Assembly (NCBI GenBank): GCA_963719135.1
Contig: CAVRAZ010000007.1
Span: 472,415 to 536,414, forward strand
Source of the DNA: CAVRAZ01 sp963719135
GTDB lineage: Bacteria > Pseudomonadota > Gammaproteobacteria > DSM-19610
DNA: 64,000 bases
Direction of reading: 5' to 3'
Within the stretch, counting starts at the first letter, position 1. Each line of letters begins with the position of its first letter. The position numbers were made by a program, and so were the translations under genes. Positions 1 to 7,613 of this stretch are shown piece by piece. The notes under the pieces are model-generated. The model ran no database searches and was not told the DNA's origin. It was given only the letters and a program-made list of their open reading frames with translations.

Positions 1-1
1 A

Positions 2-778
2 GCCGATCTGGTCCTGGCCATTGGCGCGGCGGGACTCGATCGCCAGACGGTGACCGAGCTGGCCGCGGTGACCTCGATTCCCTGGGTGAACTGGTTTCCC
101 GACGACCTCCGCACCATCGAGGAGGTCACCGACCGGGCCCCCGCCTACCAGCACGTGTTCGCCGCCGGCAGCGACGTCGCGACCCGCCTGGCGAGCGTGG
201 TCCATCGCCCGGTGGAAGTGGTGCCCCTCGCCGCCGACCCGTCGATCTATCGGCCCCTCAAGTCCAAGGACCAGTACCGCGCCAACGTGGTCTTCGCCGG
301 GACCGCCACCGGACGGCGGGAGGAGCTGCTGGCCGGTCTGGTGGAGTTCGGCCTGGCACTCTGGGGTCCCGGCTGGCGTCGGACCGGCCTGCGCGACTAT
401 TGCCGGGGCGAGGTTCCTAACACGGAAACGTACGTCCGCGCCTACAGCGGCGCCTCGGTGGCGATCAACATCCATCACACTGCCGGAGTCCATGGGACCG
501 GGCCGGAAGCCTCGGTCAACCAGCGGGTCTTCGAGCTGGCCGCCATCGGCGTGCCCCAGGTGGTGGATCGGCGGGCCGACCTCGGCGCGCACTTCGAGGC
601 CGGGACCCATCTGCTGGTCTTCGATCACGCCGAGCAGTTGCGTGATCTGGTGCGTGCCGCCCTCCAGGACTTCGCGGCCTCGGAAGCCCTCGGGATCGCC
701 GCCCGCAAGGAGGTCCTCGCCTCCCATACCTACATGCACCGCATGCGGCGGATCCTGGCCAAGGTGGTCCGGGGCTGA
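2..778 (+). CDS. Glycosyltransferase, CgeB-like (5' end outside window)
   Basis: The frame is open from the first bases, so the gene starts upstream of the window; the GTG at 50 is internal. The 259 visible residues look like the C-terminal part of a GT-B glycosyltransferase of the CgeB/Glyco_trans_1_2 type. Features seen are a Rossmann-like stretch (VVFAGTATGRREELL), then a basic and glycine-rich segment, and near the end NQRVFELAAIGVPQVV, which fits the conserved N-x-R-x-F-E-x-x-A-x-G nucleotide-sugar site of the family. The protein is probably cytoplasmic and transfers a sugar from a nucleotide donor. Substrate and partner genes cannot be read from this fragment. The next gene follows after a short gap on the same strand but seems unrelated in function. 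Confidence 0.75.
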   Translation, partial: ADLVLAIGAAGLDRQTVTELAAVTSIPWVNWFPDDLRTIEEVTDRAPAYQHVFAAGSDVATRLASVVHRPVEVVPLAADPSIYRPLKSKDQYRANVVFAGTATGRREELLAGLVEFGLALWGPGWRRTGLRDYCRGEVPNTETYVRAYSGASVAINIHHTAGVHGTGPEASVNQRVFELAAIGVPQVVDRRADLGAHFEAGTHLLVFDHAEQLRDLVRAALQDFAASEALGIAARKEVLASHTYMHRMRRILAKVVRG

Positions 779-817
779 GAGTGGCTCTTCCTGCCCGATC
801 CTGATATTGTGGAAGCG

Positions 818-1198
818 ATGCGATTCCGGTCCCTGCGTCGATCGCGCGGGCTTCCGCTGCTCCTCCTCGTGCTTTCTCCGGCGATGGCGGGCACGGCGCT
901 GCCGGTGCTGCACCCCTGTCCGGTCGAGAACCATGCCGCGCATCTCCGGGATGGTCACGCCGGTCATCATATGCACGGACAGGCTCCTGCTCCGTCCGAC
1001 CGGGGCTCCGGGAATCACGGGTGCACCTGCATCGGATGCTGCCTGGGCACCCCGGCGATCCAGTCCTCCGCCCCCGGGCTGGCGCAGCGGGTTAGGGTAT
1101 CTGCCGCCGAGCCCGCCTGGTCCTCCACCGACGCGGCCCTGCTGTTGCCCACCCTGGCGTCTTTCCTTCCTCCCGCCATCGCGCCTCCGCTCTCCTGA
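818..1198 (+). CDS. Small exported His/Cys-rich protein, possible metal binder
   Basis: This 126-residue protein (128 if the in-frame GTG at 809 is used) starts with an arginine-rich n-region and a hydrophobic stretch (LPLLLLVLSPAMAG), a plausible signal peptide. The mature part is rich in metal ligands: HPC, HAAHLRDGHAGHHMHG, then HGCTCIGCC, followed by a second hydrophobic stretch near the C-terminus. The HxCxCxxCC arrangement resembles short DUF2946-like proteins found beside copper-related outer-membrane receptors. I did not identify the family with certainty. It lies directly upstream of a TonB-dependent receptor and a lipoprotein on the same strand, so a role in periplasmic binding or sensing of a metal such as copper or zinc is inferred. 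ATG 818 is preferred because the signal peptide begins there; neither start has a strong ribosome site. Confidence 0.6.
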   Translation: MRFRSLRRSRGLPLLLLVLSPAMAGTALPVLHPCPVENHAAHLRDGHAGHHMHGQAPAPSDRGSGNHGCTCIGCCLGTPAIQSSAPGLAQRVRVSAAEPAWSSTDAALLLPTLASFLPPAIAPPLS

Positions 1199-1212
1199 AG
1201 TCTGAAGCACCA

Positions 1213-1256
1213 CCGGAAGCTCCGGTTTCCGGGCGACGTCCGGCTTCGGGCGTCGC
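1213..1256 (+). terminator. Two tandem hairpins before the TonB receptor gene
   Basis: CCGGAA at 1213-1218 pairs with TTCCGG at 1227-1232. Immediately after, 1233-1242 pairs with 1247-1256 as a 10-bp stem with one G-T wobble and a GCTT loop, followed by TTCTGATCTT. The position, after the small exported protein and before the receptor, suits a terminator or attenuator, but there is no clean T-tract. Confidence 0.4.
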
Positions 1257-1290
1257 TTCTGATCTTCATGGAGGGAGGGCTGGTCAACAT

Positions 1291-3324
1291 ATGGTCAGGC
1301 TTTGTCGTCGCCCGTGGCCGCTGGCGCTCTGGGCCAGTGTCGTGGTGGGTACCGCCGCCTACGCTCAGGAACCGGCCGATACGGCGCATCATCCGAATGT
1401 CCTGCCGCCGCTGACCGTGCAGGGGGTTCGGGAGCGGTCGGTGGCGCCCCCGGTTGCAACCAAGGAAGTCGATTCGCTCACCCTGCGCCGGACCCAGGCC
1501 AGTGATGCCTGGGACCTGGTCCGTCGGACGGCCGGGGTCGAGGTTCACCAGCAGGGTCAGGGACCCGGGTTCGCCGCCGACGCGGTGATCCGGGGATTCA
1601 CTTCGGATCACTCCGCCGATGTCCTGCTCTCGGTCGACGGGGTTCCGATCAATCTCCCCCTCCATGGCCACGCCGAGGGATATTCCGACTGGAACATCCT
1701 GTTTCCCGCCGCCGCCGACGGGCTTCGGGTGATTCATGGGCCGGCCAGCCCGTTGTACGGCGATTTCGCGTTTGGTGGTGTGGTGGAGGTCACCACGCCC
1801 TGGGCAATGCCGGGGACCACCCAGGCGGTCCGGGGATCCAGTTTCGGCGACGTCGCGGGGTGGGCGCTCGGGGGGAAGCGCCGGGACAATCAGGGGTGGC
1901 TCGCCGGAGGACGGCTGGAACGAAGCCAGGGCTGGCGCGATCACTCGAGCTACCTGCTCGGCAACGGCATCCTCCGCTGGCGCACCCAGGTGGGCGCGGG
2001 ATGGCTCGAGGGAGGGGTGCTCGGATATACGAGCGGTTGGGACTCACCCGGGTTTCTCTCGGTGGCGGACTTCAATGCTGGCCGTCTCAGCCAGTCCCAG
2101 GACTCGACCGACGGCGGTTCGTCGGGGCGGGTCGTAGTGCACTCACGATATACCCGTCTGCTCGGCCAGCACGTTGGCTTGTCCGTGCTGGGATGGGCCC
2201 AGGCGCTGTCAACCCACGTCTACCTCAACATCCCCGAGGGTGACGAAGCCCCCTCGCAAACCGACGAGCTGGATCGGCGCGGCGCGGCGGGGGGCGAAGG
2301 GCAAGTCACCATTCACACCAGGGGCGGGGAGATCAGCCTGGGAGGCAGCGGACGGTTCGACGACGTCCGCTACCGGCTCAACCACACCGATGACCGGGTC
2401 TTCCAGGACGCCGAGGCGAGCTACGCCGGAACCTTTCACTCGCTCGCCGGGTTCGGGCGATGGCGCCATCTGGTCGGCCCCCTCCAGCTCGACCTGGGGC
2501 TGCGGCTCGATGCCCTGGGCTATCGGAGCCAGGATCGCCTCGCAGGCACCCCGTCGGAGTCCCACACCGACGTGCTGATCAGCCCGAAGTTCGGCGCGCG
2601 GCTGCTCGCGTCGGCGAATGTCGCCGTGTTAGGCTCGGTGAGTCGGGGGTTCCGCGGGGCGCCGGGGACCATCGCCGACCCGACGCTGGCGACCCAGACG
2701 GCCTGGGCCAAGGAGCTCGCGGTCGAGTTGTATCCGGCCGGGGCCCGGCTCCGTCTCGCGTTGTTCCGCCTGGACGTGCAGCACGAGCGGATCCAGGACC
2801 CGATCACCCGCGAAATCAGCGAGCTGGGCACCAGCGTCCGCCAGGGGGTTCAGGTGGATGCGGAAGTTCCCCTGACCGACCGGCTCCGGGTGACCGCGTC
2901 CGGCACGTTCAACGATGCCACGGTGGGAGAGTCTCAGGCGGCGACCGCGGCGGTCGTGCTGGATCGTCAGGCGGCGCCGGAGCCGCCTCTGCTGCACGTC
3001 GGTCCGCTCGAACCGGGGAACCCGGTGCCGGGGGTGTCGCGCTACCTCGCTCGACTGGCCCTGGACAGCCGGGTGACCTCGAGGGTGAGCGTCGGCGGAC
3101 TGTTGCGGCTCAACGGTCCGTTCACTCCCATCGGGGAACCCGATGTGAAAACCGGTACCTATGTGCTGTTCGATCTCAACGGCACCGTCCATCCCGGTGG
3201 GCCGGGTTGGGCGATCGACTGGGAACTACAGAACGTGTTCAACACCCACTACCCCGAAGTGCGTTCCTCGGGGTACCTCAATCCTGGCGATCCCCGAGCG
3301 GTACGGGTCGCCCTCCGCTTCTAG
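1291..3324 (+). CDS. TonB-dependent outer-membrane receptor
   Basis: This 677-residue protein has a signal peptide ending near AYAQ (residue 26). A plug domain (about residues 35-145) contains the typical runs VIRGF, VLLSVDGVPIN and VIHGPASPLYGDFAFGGVV. A long beta-barrel follows and ends in VRVALRF, with the terminal Phe expected of BAM substrates. Such receptors import scarce ligands (siderophores, cobalamin, metals) across the outer membrane using TonB-ExbBD energy. No TonB/ExbBD genes are in the window. The His/Cys-rich exported protein upstream and the lipoprotein 21 bp downstream suggest a small uptake operon, with a metal as the likely but unproven substrate. The ATG at 1291 has a purine-rich GGAGGGAGGG about 11 bases upstream. 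Confidence 0.9.
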   Translation: MVRLCRRPWPLALWASVVVGTAAYAQEPADTAHHPNVLPPLTVQGVRERSVAPPVATKEVDSLTLRRTQASDAWDLVRRTAGVEVHQQGQGPGFAADAVIRGFTSDHSADVLLSVDGVPINLPLHGHAEGYSDWNILFPAAADGLRVIHGPASPLYGDFAFGGVVEVTTPWAMPGTTQAVRGSSFGDVAGWALGGKRRDNQGWLAGGRLERSQGWRDHSSYLLGNGILRWRTQVGAGWLEGGVLGYTSGWDSPGFLSVADFNAGRLSQSQDSTDGGSSGRVVVHSRYTRLLGQHVGLSVLGWAQALSTHVYLNIPEGDEAPSQTDELDRRGAAGGEGQVTIHTRGGEISLGGSGRFDDVRYRLNHTDDRVFQDAEASYAGTFHSLAGFGRWRHLVGPLQLDLGLRLDALGYRSQDRLAGTPSESHTDVLISPKFGARLLASANVAVLGSVSRGFRGAPGTIADPTLATQTAWAKELAVELYPAGARLRLALFRLDVQHERIQDPITREISELGTSVRQGVQVDAEVPLTDRLRVTASGTFNDATVGESQAATAAVVLDRQAAPEPPLLHVGPLEPGNPVPGVSRYLARLALDSRVTSRVSVGGLLRLNGPFTPIGEPDVKTGTYVLFDLNGTVHPGGPGWAIDWELQNVFNTHYPEVRSSGYLNPGDPRAVRVALRF

Positions 3325-3345
3325 CAACGAGAAAGGATGTTCGTC

Positions 3346-3756
3346 ATGCGATCGCTTTCCCTTGCGGGTTTGGCCCTCCTGGTTGCCGTTGCGGGCTGCA
3401 GCACCGAGCCCGCCGCCGAAGATCACACCCCGGCTTCGGCTCGCCTGTTCTCGGGGTCGACCGAGCTGACCCCCACCGTCACCCTGGCCCCCGGGGTCAC
3501 GACCCGGATCGAGATCCACTTCTACCATGACACTGGCGAGGAGATCACCGGCATCGAGGACGTGCACTTTGCTTCCCTCACCTTCAGCCCTTCGACCCTC
3601 GCCACGGTGACCGCGGTGAGTGGTCACCATTTCCAGTTCGACGTGACGCCCCAGGGCAGCGCGGGCACCGGCACCGTGACCGTTGGATTCGGTCACGACG
3701 AGTTGGCCGATGAGCTCAGCCTGGGACCGTTCTCGGTGACGGTTACGGCGCCGTAG
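3346..3756 (+). CDS. Putative lipoprotein downstream of TonB receptor
   Basis: This 136-residue protein has a lipoprotein signal: MRSLSLAGLALLVAVAGCS places Cys in a VAGC lipobox. The mature domain is all-beta in appearance (repeated short Thr/Val-rich strands) and contains scattered His (EIHFYHDTG, SGHHFQF, GFGHDEL) that could bind a metal. I do not recognise a named family. Start choice: an ATG also exists at 3337, but GAAAGGA ends 8 bases before the ATG at 3346, the usual spacing. It follows the receptor by 21 bp and is probably co-transcribed with it. Its 3' end overlaps the convergent patatin gene by 14 bp. Confidence 0.65.
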   Translation: MRSLSLAGLALLVAVAGCSTEPAAEDHTPASARLFSGSTELTPTVTLAPGVTTRIEIHFYHDTGEEITGIEDVHFASLTFSPSTLATVTAVSGHHFQFDVTPQGSAGTGTVTVGFGHDELADELSLGPFSVTVTAP

Positions 3757-4812
3757 GGACCGGGTCGGTGGTGGCCGCCTCGATCGCATGGGTGGGGCAC
3801 ATGGTGAGGAGCCCTTCCCGGACCGGCGACCACCACTGACGCTCGCTCTTCACCCGGGCGATCCGGTCGGGACCCAGCTCGAAGATCTGAGGCGCCCGGG
3901 CGGCACAGACTCCGCACCCGATGCACCGTTCGGGCACCACCCGCACCAGGACCTCCCGCTGGGGATGCACCCCCGGGGCCAGCTCGGCGAACCCGCCGGG
4001 GATCTGGTCGAGCGCTTCCCCCACCGCCCGGTAACCCTCGGCGATCAGAAATGGGGTGCGGGTAAACGAAAACATCGAGACCCGGCCGAGCTGGGGCCGC
4101 ACCAGGACGACCGGCGGAGTGGTCCAGTCCCGCAGGTGGGCGGTCGCGAGCGACTGCATCACGATCTCGAGCCCGCGGCTGTAAACCGAGACGAATCCCT
4201 TGCGCTCGATTTCCTGGCGCTCCACCCGTCCCCCCCGACGTCGATGGCCAGAATGGGATCACGGCCGAGGGCCAGCGCCGCGCGCACCGGGACATTCTCG
4301 ACCACGGCTCCATCCACGCAGACTCGTCCCGCCACGGTGCGGGGAGGCAGAATCCCGGGCAGGGAGCACGAGGCAAACACCGCGTCGGCCACCCGGGCAT
4401 GGTCGAGGCCGGGCAGGCCCCAGAGGACCTGCTGACCCGTGTTGATGTCCACCGTATTCACGACCAGGCGTCGCTTGAGATCGGCAAACCGGACTTCTCC
4501 CACCAGCTCCTTGATCAGATGATCCAGCGGTTCGGTCCGGTAGATCGCGGGAGAGAGCATCCGCTTGAGCGCCATGTCCAGGTGGGCAATCCGGAAGATG
4601 TCTTTGCGAACCAGGGCCAGCGCCCGGTCCTCCATCTCATGCACCGGGAGCCCGGTGGCCCAGGCCGCCCCGATCAGCGCCCCGATGCTGCAGCCCACCA
4701 CCCCCTGCGGGGTGAACCCCCGCTCCTCCAGCGCGCGCAGCACGCCGATGTGGGTCAGACCCTTGAGCCCGCCGCCGCTCAGAACCAGGGTGAATTGAGG
4801 GGAAGCGGTCAT
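3743..4812 (-). CDS. Patatin-like phospholipase with C-terminal 4Fe-4S domain (frameshifted)
   Basis: Residues 1-200 are a bacterial patatin: oxyanion box SGGGLKG, nucleophile elbow GCSIGALIG, and the second dyad member in VDGAVVENVP. The reading frame then shifts near 4230, inside a run of seven G on the coding strand. One extra G would continue the protein as VGGGRVERQEIERKGF. The downstream part (to 3743) ends with CIGCGVCAARAPQIFEL and, later, MCPTHAIEA, a single-cluster ferredoxin pattern CxxCxxC...CP. If the shift is a sequence error, the product is about 356 residues: lipid acyl hydrolase plus iron-sulfur module, an uncommon pairing. No signal peptide is visible. The start lies only 17 bp from the divergent aminotransferase start, so the two promoters must overlap the opposite genes. 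Confidence 0.75.
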
Positions 4813-4829
4813 CGGCCGATATTACCCGG

Positions 4830-5981
4830 GTGAGCGCCTACCCGGTGGACACCCTTCGGCGGACCGAGTTCCCCTGGTCGGCCGACCGGGTGTTTCTCAA
4901 TCACGCCTCGACCGGCCCGTTGCCGGAACGGACCCACCGCGCGGTGGCTGAATTCAACGGCCGCCGGGCGTCCATGGCGCGGATCGCCGACGATGAACTC
5001 CAGGGCATTCTGGCAGGGGCCCGTCAGCGCGCCGCCCGGCTCATTCATGCCGAGGTGGAGGAGATCGCCCTCGCCACCAACACCAGTTTCGGGCTCAATC
5101 TCGCGGCCCGCATGCTTCCGTTCAGTCGCGGCGACATCGTGCTGGTGAGCGACCGGGAATTCCCCGCCAACGTGTTTCCCTGGAAACAGCTCGATGATCG
5201 TGGCGTGACGATGGAGCTCCTGCCGGTAACCCGCGAAGGCTGGCCCGACGAGCCGGCCATGCTCGCCCGGATGGAGGACCCCCGGGTGCGCGCGCTGGCG
5301 GTATCCCAGGTGCAGTTTCACAACGGGTACCGCGTGGATCTCGACCGGTTGAGCGAAGCCACCCGCGCCACCGGTACCTGGCTCGTGGTGGATGCCATCC
5401 AGGCGCTCGGTCAGATTCCCCTCGATGTTCGGCGCACACCGGTCGACATCCTGTCGTGCGGAGGGCAGAAGTGGCTCCTTTCCCCGTGGGGCTCCGGATT
5501 CCTCTACGTGCGGCGGAAGCTGATCGGCGAGCTGGTGTCTCCCTTCGGGGGCTGGAGCGCCTTCCAGGGGACCGAAAACTTCACCACCCTGTGTGATTAC
5601 AGCGGGGCGCTCCGTCCCGATGCGCGGCGATTCGAGCTGGTGACCTTGCCCTTCCAGGATCTGCTGGGCCTTTCCCATTCGCTCGATCTGCTCGATGAGC
5701 TGGGCATCGACCGCATCCAGGCCCACCTCAGGACCATCGGTACACCGCTCCTTGCCTGGGCGCGGGAGCGCGGGATCCGGCTGGCCTCCCCCACCGGCTC
5801 CAGCGCCTCCGGGATGATCTGTGTCGGTGCGGAGCGCCTGCCCGGCGCGGTGGAGGCGCTGAAACGGGCGGGCGTCACGGCTTCCCTCCGGGAAGGCGCG
5901 CTCCGCTTCGCGCCCCACTGCTACAACACGATCGAGGAAATCGAGCGGGTCGTCGAAGTCCTCGACGCTACTTCTTGCTGA
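4830..5981 (+). CDS. Aminotransferase class V family PLP enzyme
   Basis: This 383-residue fold-type I PLP enzyme has the class V hallmarks: an N-terminal FLNHASTGPLP, the cofactor Asp in VVDAIQALG, and the Schiff-base Lys in CGGQKWLLSPWGSGFLYV. The family covers isopenicillin-N-epimerase-like enzymes, cysteine desulfurases and kynureninase-like lyases. The absence of an active-site Cys loop near the C-terminus argues against a classical IscS. The closest description is an IPN-epimerase-like or selenocysteine-lyase-like protein whose substrate is unknown. It starts with GTG at 4830, diverges from the patatin gene, and overlaps the 3' end of mscL by 14 bp. A cytoplasmic location is expected. 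Confidence 0.85.
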   Translation: MSAYPVDTLRRTEFPWSADRVFLNHASTGPLPERTHRAVAEFNGRRASMARIADDELQGILAGARQRAARLIHAEVEEIALATNTSFGLNLAARMLPFSRGDIVLVSDREFPANVFPWKQLDDRGVTMELLPVTREGWPDEPAMLARMEDPRVRALAVSQVQFHNGYRVDLDRLSEATRATGTWLVVDAIQALGQIPLDVRRTPVDILSCGGQKWLLSPWGSGFLYVRRKLIGELVSPFGGWSAFQGTENFTTLCDYSGALRPDARRFELVTLPFQDLLGLSHSLDLLDELGIDRIQAHLRTIGTPLLAWARERGIRLASPTGSSASGMICVGAERLPGAVEALKRAGVTASLREGALRFAPHCYNTIEEIERVVEVLDATSC

Positions 5982-6267
5982 CCGTTTCTTCCCGCAGCAC
6001 CTTCTTGGCAAACCAGAATACCAGCCCGGCGACGATCAGGAAGTTGATCAGCGCCCCCAGGATCGTCCCGACCTGGATCTGCTGATTCCCCACGGGAATC
6101 GCCCACGTTTGCCAGCTGCCGCCGATCGGGATCAACCCGATCAGGGGCATCAGCAGCCCATCGACCACCGCAGTCACCAGCGCGTTGAGTTTGCCGCCGA
6201 GGATCACGGCGATCGCCAGGCCGATGACGCCGTACTGCTTGATAAAGGCCATGAACTCTTTGAGCAT
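5968..6267 (-). CDS. mscL: Large-conductance mechanosensitive channel MscL
   Basis: This 99-residue protein has the MscL arrangement: amphipathic N-terminus (MLKEFMAFIKQYGVIGLAIAV), glycine-rich TM1 (LAIAVILGGKLNALVTAVVDGLLMPLIG), a short periplasmic loop, TM2 (GALINFLIVAGLVFWFAKK) and a charged tail. It opens on hypo-osmotic membrane tension to release solutes. It is shorter than the E. coli channel (136 residues): the loop and C-terminal helix bundle are reduced, as in many short homologues. GAGGGGG lies just before the ATG. The 3' end overlaps the convergent aminotransferase. Confidence 0.9.
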   Translation of the reverse strand: MLKEFMAFIKQYGVIGLAIAVILGGKLNALVTAVVDGLLMPLIGLIPIGGSWQTWAIPVGNQQIQVGTILGALINFLIVAGLVFWFAKKVLREETVSKK

Positions 6268-6294
6268 GCCCCCTCACAGGTTGGAGTGCGTGCG

Positions 6295-7554
6295 CTAGCC
6301 TGACTGGATCATCGCGTAATTCTTCTTGCCCTTCTGGAGCACCAGGTATCCCCCGGGGAGCAGGTCGTTTCGGCCCAGGCGCCGGTCCGGGCCGACCCGC
6401 TCGCCATTCACCGAGAACGCTCCGGCCTTGAGGCCACGCAGAGCGTCAGACCTGGACGTCGCGAGCTGGACCTCGACCAGAGCCTCGACGATTGGCAGCC
6501 CTTCTTCAATCTGCCCGCTTCGGGCCTGGCGGAACGGCACCTCCCTCGCAACGAACTCGAGGGTTTCCGCGTCCGCATCCCGGAGCGATCCGCCGAACAG
6601 AATTGCGCTGGCCGCGACCACCCGCCGGGAGATCTCGGAACCGTGAACCCGCTCGGTCAGCTCCTCCGCCAGGGCCCGGTGGGGAATCCGGCGCCCCGCA
6701 TCCTTCCCATGCTGTTCGACCAGGGCGCCGATCTCCTCGAGCGGACGGAAACTGAAGATCTTGAGGAGGCGTTCCACGTCGCGATCATCGGCATTGAGCC
6801 AGAACTGGAAGAACCGGTAGGGACTGGTCTTCCGAGGGTCGAGCCAGACGTTCTCGCCTTCCGATTTGCCGAATTTCCCTCCCGAGGCCGTGGTGAGCAA
6901 AGGGCAGACCAGGCCATGGGCTTGTTCCCCTTCCCGCCGGGCGATCAGCTCGATTCCGGCGGTGATATTGCCCCACTGGTCACTCCCGCCCATCTGGAGC
7001 TCGCAGCCCTCCGAGGTGAAGAGATGATGGAAGTCGAAAGCCTGCACCAGCATGTAGGCGAACTCGGTGAAGGAGATCCCGGTCTCCATCCGGGCCTTCA
7101 CCGACTCCTTCTGCAGCATGTAGTTGATGGTGAAGTGTTTGCCGGTGTCCCGGAGGAACTCCATCAGCGGGAGCGGCCGGAGCCAGGTCGCGTTGTCGAG
7201 CATGCGCGCCGAGGCCGGGCCGTCGAAGGCGAGGAACCGGCTCAGCTGTTTCCGAATGGCGTCGGTGTTCGCGTCGATCTCCTCGAGGGAAAGCATGGGA
7301 CGCTCCCCCCGTTTGCCGCTCGGGTCGCCTACCAATCCGGTTCCTCCGCCCACCACCACGATCGGGAAGCCGCCCAGCCGTTGCAGCCAGGCCAGCGCCA
7401 TGACCGGAATCAGGTTTCCGACATGGAGAGAATCCGCGGTGGGATCGAAGCCGACGTAGGCGGTGATCGGGTCCCGGGCGAGCCGGTCCGCCAGGCCGGG
7501 GGTCGCGTCGTGGACCAGCCCGCGGGATTCGAGGACCTGAAGGAGGTCAGGCAC
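6295..7554 (-). CDS. tyrS: Tyrosine--tRNA ligase
   Basis: The product charges tRNA-Tyr. It is 419 residues from the GTG at 7554, which follows a GAGGA motif and gives the family-typical N-terminus VPDLLQVLESRGL; the frame stays open upstream to 7638. Class I signatures are the HIGH-type SLHVGNLIP, the tyrosine-pocket GGSDQWGNI and the KMSKS-type KFGKSEG. The C-terminal part is an S4 RNA-binding domain (LKAGAFSVNGERVG...DLLPGGYLVLQKGKKNYAMI). It is transcribed away from the penicillin-binding protein gene with 59 bp between starts, so promoters for both lie in that gap. Confidence 0.97.
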   Translation of the reverse strand: MPDLLQVLESRGLVHDATPGLADRLARDPITAYVGFDPTADSLHVGNLIPVMALAWLQRLGGFPIVVVGGGTGLVGDPSGKRGERPMLSLEEIDANTDAIRKQLSRFLAFDGPASARMLDNATWLRPLPLMEFLRDTGKHFTINYMLQKESVKARMETGISFTEFAYMLVQAFDFHHLFTSEGCELQMGGSDQWGNITAGIELIARREGEQAHGLVCPLLTTASGGKFGKSEGENVWLDPRKTSPYRFFQFWLNADDRDVERLLKIFSFRPLEEIGALVEQHGKDAGRRIPHRALAEELTERVHGSEISRRVVAASAILFGGSLRDADAETLEFVAREVPFRQARSGQIEEGLPIVEALVEVQLATSRSDALRGLKAGAFSVNGERVGPDRRLGRNDLLPGGYLVLQKGKKNYAMIQSG

Positions 7555-7613
7555 TCGCGGAGTCCTCGATGGAGAGCATGGTGCTGTCAAGGTAATCCTG
7601 CTTAGCTTCCGGT

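Noticed and set aside
1015..1944. 309-residue open frame on the minus strand
   Set aside because: It is antisense to the small exported protein and TonB receptor, is rich in Pro/Arg/Gly and shows no family features; a typical GC-driven shadow frame.
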